Shown piece after piece: positions 20,936 to 25,893 of a DNA stretch of 25,893 nt. Made by a program: the position numbers and the translations under genes. The stretch comes from Zopfochytrium polystomum (taxonomy: Eukaryota; Chytridiomycota; Chytridiomycetes; Chytridiales; Chytridiaceae), in NCBI GenBank assembly GCA_025765615.1, contig JAIVFJ010000548.1, positions 1 through 25,893 of the forward strand, given 5' to 3'. The notes beneath the pieces were generated by a model. That model was not told the DNA's origin. It saw only the letters and a list, made by a program, of their open reading frames with translations, and did no database searches. Within the stretch, counting starts at the first letter, position 1; each line of letters begins with the position of its first letter.

Positions 20936-21555
20936 GCTGGGCTCCATTGGTCAGGGCCGTCGTAGCCAGTGGACAGACGCCAGATGCGTGGGCCCGATGA
21001 AGTGACGAGCGAGAGAACTGATGTTGTTGTGTGGATGTCGTGCGAAAGAATTGTCGGGCGCGACCAAACGAATGATCAATGACAAGCCGGCCCCGAGTCC
21101 GTTTCCCAGCGGCTCCCAACCCCCTCAGAAGTGTGGCATCGCCCCGATCGTCAAGGAGGCGGGGAGGGGCGGTGGGCGAGGGGGAAATGGGCGTGGAGAT
21201 CAGTGCGATCGCTTCGTGGAGCATTTGCAATCACTTGGTAATTTCTTATTGCAAATGGCGCTCACGCCCAGCACAGCGGCCACGAGTCGACTAAAGTTAA
21301 GGACGAAGAAAGGGGGAGGGGGGGGCTGCAGCGTTTGTTTGCCTCAGCACAAAGGGCGCGCCGCGGCGATCGCATCAAACGAACGCTTCCGCCTAGAACG
21401 CATCGGATCGCAGTTAGGCGTGGCGCGCATTGGTCATGAATGAACGCCCCTTCTGTTAGACAGGTACTCGCATCATCTGACAGACAAAAAGGTCGAACAG
21501 ACAACAGAAAGAAAAGAAAAACAACGACGCCGTTGTTCTCCAACAAAAAGCGGCC
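20936..21555. other. Divergent intergenic region (flippase - / coiled-coil gene +)
   Basis: 620 bp between two outward-facing start codons, presumably containing both promoters. I see no gene, no clear TATA box and no long repeat. Confidence 0.6.
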
Positions 21556-24486
21556 ATGACGCCCGCCGCCGCCGCCTCAACCTCAACCGCTGCCACGACA
21601 CAACTACTACTACCCACAACCACCACGACGACCACAGCGCCGCACCCGCCGCCCACCACCGCCGCCGAGGCCGCCAGTGGTAGTCCTCGCAGCGACCCCG
21701 CCGCCGCTGCACCGCCGCCCGCCCCAGTAGCATCAGCCACCCGCGACCGCGACCGCCTCCGCCGCGAAAACGCGCGCGGCTCCCTCGGCGCCAACGTCAA
21801 CTTTGACGGGTCTCCCCTCACGCCGCCGCCGCCGCCGTTGCCACACTCCTCCCCACGCACTGAAGAGCAAGGTGGCGTCGGCGGCGGCATCTTTGGCCGG
21901 GGGGAAGCGGCGGCAGCAAGGAAACGCAGCGACGGCGACCCGCCTCGCCGCGGCGCGGGTGCGCTCCGCGGCATCGCGGCCGCGCTGACCAGCGACGCCG
22001 AGGCGAACTGGGAAAGGAGGCGCGCGGCGCAGGTCGAGCTTGGTGGGTGGGACGCGCGCCGCGCGTGTCGACGCGCGATGCGCAAATGTGTGCTGACGAA
22101 AAAGAAATTTACGCTGGAATTTCCCCCCCCGCCTCCCCCTAACCCACAGCCCAGTTTGAGCGGATCCAGCGCGCCGAGCGCGAGGCGCTGCGCCGCGAGG
22201 CGAGGAAGAGCGAGATTGAGGCCGATAGGAAGCTGGTGTGGATGTTTGGGTCGTCGGGGGCCGCGGCGGCGGCGGCGGTCAAGGCCGGGGATGAAGAGGT
22301 AACCAGCGCGTTCGTCTCGAAATTCGGTGCGCGGTCGACTCACGGAGACGGTCCTTCATCCCCTCACAGACGGCAGCGGCGCGCACGCAGGAGCGACGAA
22401 GGGCGGAAAAGTACGCGCGAGCTTTGTGTGAGTAGGCACCCCGTGGCTCGGCTCGAGGGAAGTGTGGAGGAAGAGAGAGTGTTTAACCAGACCGCCGAAA
22501 GGAGCACAGCACAGCAGATTGAGGAGCAGAAGCACGCCGATCCGACTGCTGGAATGAAGCAGCTGGCCACTGTGCATGTAAGCAATCTGCTACGCTGAGA
22601 CTCATTTTCGGGATAGACTGAAACGCCAGACTTCCTTGGCTCTCCAAAAAAAGGCTCCGAGCGACTACTGGCGCCCCGACGAGGACGCGCGACACAAGCG
22701 GCCTGCCGCTGCGAGAGACGACCCGGCGACCGAACATGTGCGTAGAAATCCTCGTCCTCGCAGTTTTATCTTACGTCTTCATTTCGACGAATCTCCCCGG
22801 GGCCGCACACAACAACCCAGTCCGTCGACCCCATCACCCTCCAGCCGCTCCCGCCCCGCCCCGCCGTCGTCGACCGCCGCCGTCGCACTCGCCCCGCACA
22901 GCCGCAGGACGAGCGCACCGACGTCTACCCGCTTTACGGATACGGTAAGCCCTCCCCGCCCGAAATCAAACAATTGGAGAGTGCTTGTTAACACCACGAC
23001 CACGGGGAAACAACGCAAACAAAGGCGACGCAATCCCAAACTCGCTGCCGCTCGCCGCCAACCGGATCGCCCGGGCCCGCGCGCCCGCGCCAGGCAACCG
23101 ACGTGGTGAGGAGGAGAGGCCCGGGGCCTGACGTCGTGTTGCATGAGGCGCATCGGGATGACCCGGTGTGGTATAAATGGCTTTTGCGTATGTTTGTTGT
23201 GCGGTGAGAGCGCGCTGACGAAAAAAAAAACCCACCACGAAACAGAGCGAGCCCGCGTACTTTCATTTCGGCCGGCCGGGCAACGGCGCGCCCGTGTTGA
23301 ACAGCGCCGCCAAGGTCGACCCAAAGTAAGTACGAGCAAAAGCAAGCCGATGGATCGACAACGGCCCCTCATTCTCATGCCCCCCTGCCTACCGGGCAAC
23401 ATCATCAAACACCCAATAAATTACCTTAGGCTGCTCGACTACAAAGGCGACAGGCGGATCGAGACGGTACGTTCGGTGTGCGCACACAGCATATCTTCTT
23501 CTTTTTATCCTGTGGTTAATTCTCTTTCCTTAAATTCTGTTCACCCGACGCTTCACCCCTTCATTCGTCTGCTTTCTTGTCAATCCCGGGGTGTTGCCTT
23601 CATCAGCTCCACGAAGCAGGTCCGTTCCGCCTCCTCTCGCCACCCGCCTTTTCCCTTCTCCTCAACTCCCGCTCTGCCTGCCAAAACGAATCACCGCCAC
23701 TCCCTTCTTCCCCTATCTTCTTTGATTCGCGCTCACGTCAACAAGCCCCCGACATCCAAAACGCGTCCGCGTACCGCACGTACACCGAGCCGCCGCTACG
23801 GCCGCAAAAAGGTTGACAACGGCGGCGACGGCGGCGGCGGAGGCGGAAGCGGGGGCGGCGCAGAGAGGGAACGGGTTTCGAGGAGGCTTGGGAGGGAGGT
23901 GTTGAGGGAGCAAGGTTTGGTCCTTTTTTCCCTCTTTGAATTGGGCAGCGGGGACGTGGGGGTGAGTGTGCGCTGGGGCTGACGCTTTGCTTTATTCCGA
24001 GCAGAAGAGGAGCTGCGGACCCGGCGGGACGCGGTGGAAATGAGGAGGAGGGCGGAGGTCGAGGAAGGGAGGAAGGTGAGTGAGCACGTGACTGTGTGGT
24101 GCGTGTTTGGGGGCTTTTTCCTTCTTTCTTGAAAGGAGCTAAACGCACACCAGTTTGCCGAAAACTACCCCTGGCGCTGGGGCAGCGGCGACGCGGACCG
24201 AAAAAAGAACCCGCGCCACAAGGTCACGGACATTGCCGTGCCGTCGGTGAGAGAAAGGGAGAGAGCCCTTTTGACGCCCCCCCCCGACACTGTTTCTCTA
24301 ACTTTACAACTACTCATCCCGACCGTCTCTCAAACAATTATATTCGAAAAGACCGAGCCCGTCGACCGCGCAAAGGCGCTGCTGTACAAGGCAGAGCTCG
24401 ATCGGCTCGTGGAGGACAAGGAGAGCCGGCGGCGGCGGACGGAGGCGGCGGAGGGCGGCGGCGGCGGCGGAGTGGTTGGTCGGTGA
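21556..24486 (+). CDS. Intron-rich coiled-coil protein with a GRPGNGAP motif, function unknown
   Basis: The ATG at 21556 starts a long exon (to 22042) that is Ala/Thr/Pro-rich. Well-supported exons then follow: 22150-22298, 22370-22427, 22510-22577, 22630-22737, 22821-22944, about 23025-23203, 23246/23248-23325, 23430-23466, 23607-23619, 23746-23811, about 23864-23914, 24005-24075, 24136-24246 and 24352-24486 (stop TGA). Coiled-coil arms lie at both ends (FERIQRAEREALRREARK; ERERVSRRLGREVLREQ; VDRAKALLYKAELDRLVEDK). Between them are short aromatic/Gly motifs (SDYWRPDED, YPLYGYG, DPVWYKWL, YFHFGRPGNGAP, NYPWRWGSGD). Such motif-plus-coiled-coil layouts remind me of centrosomal/ciliary proteins of the CSPP1 type; this is from memory and unverified. 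Frames on either side of about 23100 do not join without a one-base change. The join at 23811-23864 needs either a weak GTTGAC donor or a one-base change in an A5 run. Confidence 0.68.
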
Positions 24487-24770
24487 AGTGGCCCGAAGGA
24501 ATAGGTTTGACGTGAACACCCACCACCTTCGTTGCCGTGTCGCCCTAAACAACCAACCATCTGCAAGTTACTCCATGGGAGCAAAAAATGTGTTTATTTG
24601 GAGACCAACAAGCAATAGAGGGAGAGAGAAAGGGAGAAGTTCCGAGGGGAGTCCAGCGAGGATTTCCGAGAAGAGGGAGTTGATGCTGTGCGGTGGTGTG
24701 AAGAAGGGAGTTAGCGAGGGGAAAAAAAAAAATGAAAGGAACGATTTAAGGGGGTAGAAAGACCCAACAG

Positions 24771-25146
24771 CACGAAGGAAGCTCAGGGCAACAACAAATC
24801 ATTGTCGCCACCAATGCAGCGAACGCCCCCTTGATGCTCGCCACCGCCGTCGACCCGAGCTGCGCCCGCCTTCTCGCCAAACTGCTTGAGCCGATCGCCC
24901 AGGCCGCGGCGGCGCAGAAGGTGCGTACCTGTCCCCGTTGCGACGGCGTAGAATGTTGATGGGGCCTGACGTGCTGTGGCTGCTTCGGGGTGGTGCACGT
25001 TGGCGAGGATGGGGAAGGCGAGGACGGGCGTGGCGGTGGTGGTGAGGACGATGGTGATGGTGGACAGGACGAGGAGGAGGAGTAGAAGGAGGGGGAAAAG
25101 GATGAGGAGGGCGACGGGCGAGTGGGCCGCGGTCGCACTTTCTTGT

Positions 25147-25186
<40 letters not shown>

Positions 25187-25551
25187 AACTGGTCTGTGTA
25201 TCTATACAGTAAATGCTTGAGGTATGTCCGATCGAGGCGGACAGCACAAGTATGTATGTGTAGCGGACGGGCCTACCTCCCCGCACAACAGACACTTCTC
25301 ATGCGCACACGCCACGGTTGGTGCACTCACCCGCCACACACCCCCACCCGACTCTCACAACTTGAAAAGGACGAGTCTTCCCTGACTCTTGTGGGTAGAG
25401 CTTTTTGGGTTAGGTTTGTTGTCACCAGTGAAAGCGACGAGGGACGGGTGGGCAGGGGAACGTGGTGAGTCTTTTGAGTCTGATGAACTGTCCGCAGGCC
25501 CAGGTTCGGCCTAACGACAAGACGCCACGAGCAACAAACGCAACAGGGTGA
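24771..25551 (+). CDS. Possible 3' exons of an unidentified gene
   Basis: From about 24771 to 24918 one + frame reads QQQIIVATNAANAPLMLATA and on through LLAKLLEPIAQAAAAQK, with about 87 percent G/C at third positions in its clearest 39 codons, like neighbouring genes. It ends at a GTGCGT donor (24919). An acceptor at 25497 (TCCGCAG, after a branch-like CTGATGAAC) continues in the same phase to a stop at 25549-25551. No start codon lies in frame after the upstream TAA near 24748, so a 5' exon would be needed. The opposite strand is also open here but with weaker codon bias. No family was recognised. Confidence 0.25.
25148..25185. repeat. 38-base poly-T run
   Basis: An uninterrupted T run in the unassigned right-hand region. 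It would lie inside the tentative intron of the exon pair around it. No adjacent element body or target-site duplication was found. Confidence 0.95.
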
Positions 25552-25893
25552 TCCGTGGACTTCCCGCCAAGGACATTGATGCACTTGCAAGAGCGTTATC
25601 TTGGTGAAATCCTAATCAACCTTTCGTCCGGGGACGTTTGAACGCGTTGCTCGTGTATGGTGATATGTTCCACCACCCTGGTTCTTTAGCGTGTTTACAT
25701 TGCTTTTGTTTCTCTCAGCTCTGAAAACTCCCCATCCCCACCCGTTCCCCCTAACAACCGCCGAACCTCGTTGACGAAGGGCCAGTCACGATGTGTTTCG
25801 TTCCATGTTAGTTTTGGGGCGGCAAGGGCCGATACTTGTTTTCACGAAGAGGTGCCGGTGCCATCACCGCTTTGCCGTGTTCCGCAGGTGGAT

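Larger units (their letters stand above)
24487..25893. other. Mostly unassigned right-hand region
   Basis: No confident gene. Contents are a poly-A stretch near 24721-24731, a possible exon pair on the + strand (24771-24918 and 25498-25551), a GA/GT-rich stretch (25000-25120) and a 38-base T run (25148-25185). The last 340 bases show no recognisable coding. Confidence 0.6.

Noticed and set aside
24783..25295. Minus-strand frame with a poly-Lys run and a hydrophobic Leu/Ile/Thr stretch
   Set aside because: The Lys run is the T38 tract. The hydrophobic part comes from GA/GT-rich DNA. Codon bias favours the other strand at 24790-24918.

Overview
The window looks like nuclear DNA of a fungus, probably an early-diverging, GC-rich, intron-rich lineage such as a chytrid (inference). 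The reasons are short GT-AG introns, very GC-rich third codon positions, abundant microsatellites and long T tracts, and a fungal-type gene set: kexin, a farnesylated Ydj1-type Hsp40 and a Dnf3-type P4-ATPase. No mobile element, rRNA, tRNA or CRISPR array could be supported.

Layout from left to right. (1) 1-3141, +: a Kex2-like proprotein convertase whose 5' end lies outside the window; it is recognisable throughout but broken by many one-base frame changes. (2) 3142-5189: a repeat-rich spacer with T and A runs and a large CA array. (3) 5190-6333, -: a protein with a BTB/T1-like (K+ channel tetramerisation-like) N-terminal domain, carrying two one-base frame breaks. (4) 7021-8880, +: an intact six-exon type I DnaJ/Hsp40 (411 aa, CaaX end). 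(5) 10020-11562, +: a single-pass membrane protein with a large LEA2-like outer domain. (6) 13105-15124, +: an unrecognised 597-aa protein with a 35-residue glutamine run, preceded by a 26-base C run and about 1 kb of pyrimidine-rich DNA. (7) 15771-20935, -: an intact five-exon, 1598-aa P4-type flippase. (8) 21556-24486, +: an intron-rich coiled-coil protein of unknown function with at least one unresolved frame change. (9) 24487-25893: mostly unassigned, with one possible exon pair.

Genes 7 and 8 are divergent across about 620 bp, and genes 6 and 7 are convergent. The genes do not form an obvious pathway. Kexin and the flippase are both expected in the Golgi/endosomal system, but nothing in the sequence ties them together. 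The most striking feature is the uneven spread of one-base indels, mostly in mononucleotide runs: more than ten in kexin, two in the BTB gene, none in the Hsp40, polyQ or flippase genes, and one in the coiled-coil gene. This pattern fits local consensus error near a contig end better than gene decay, but sequence alone cannot decide.
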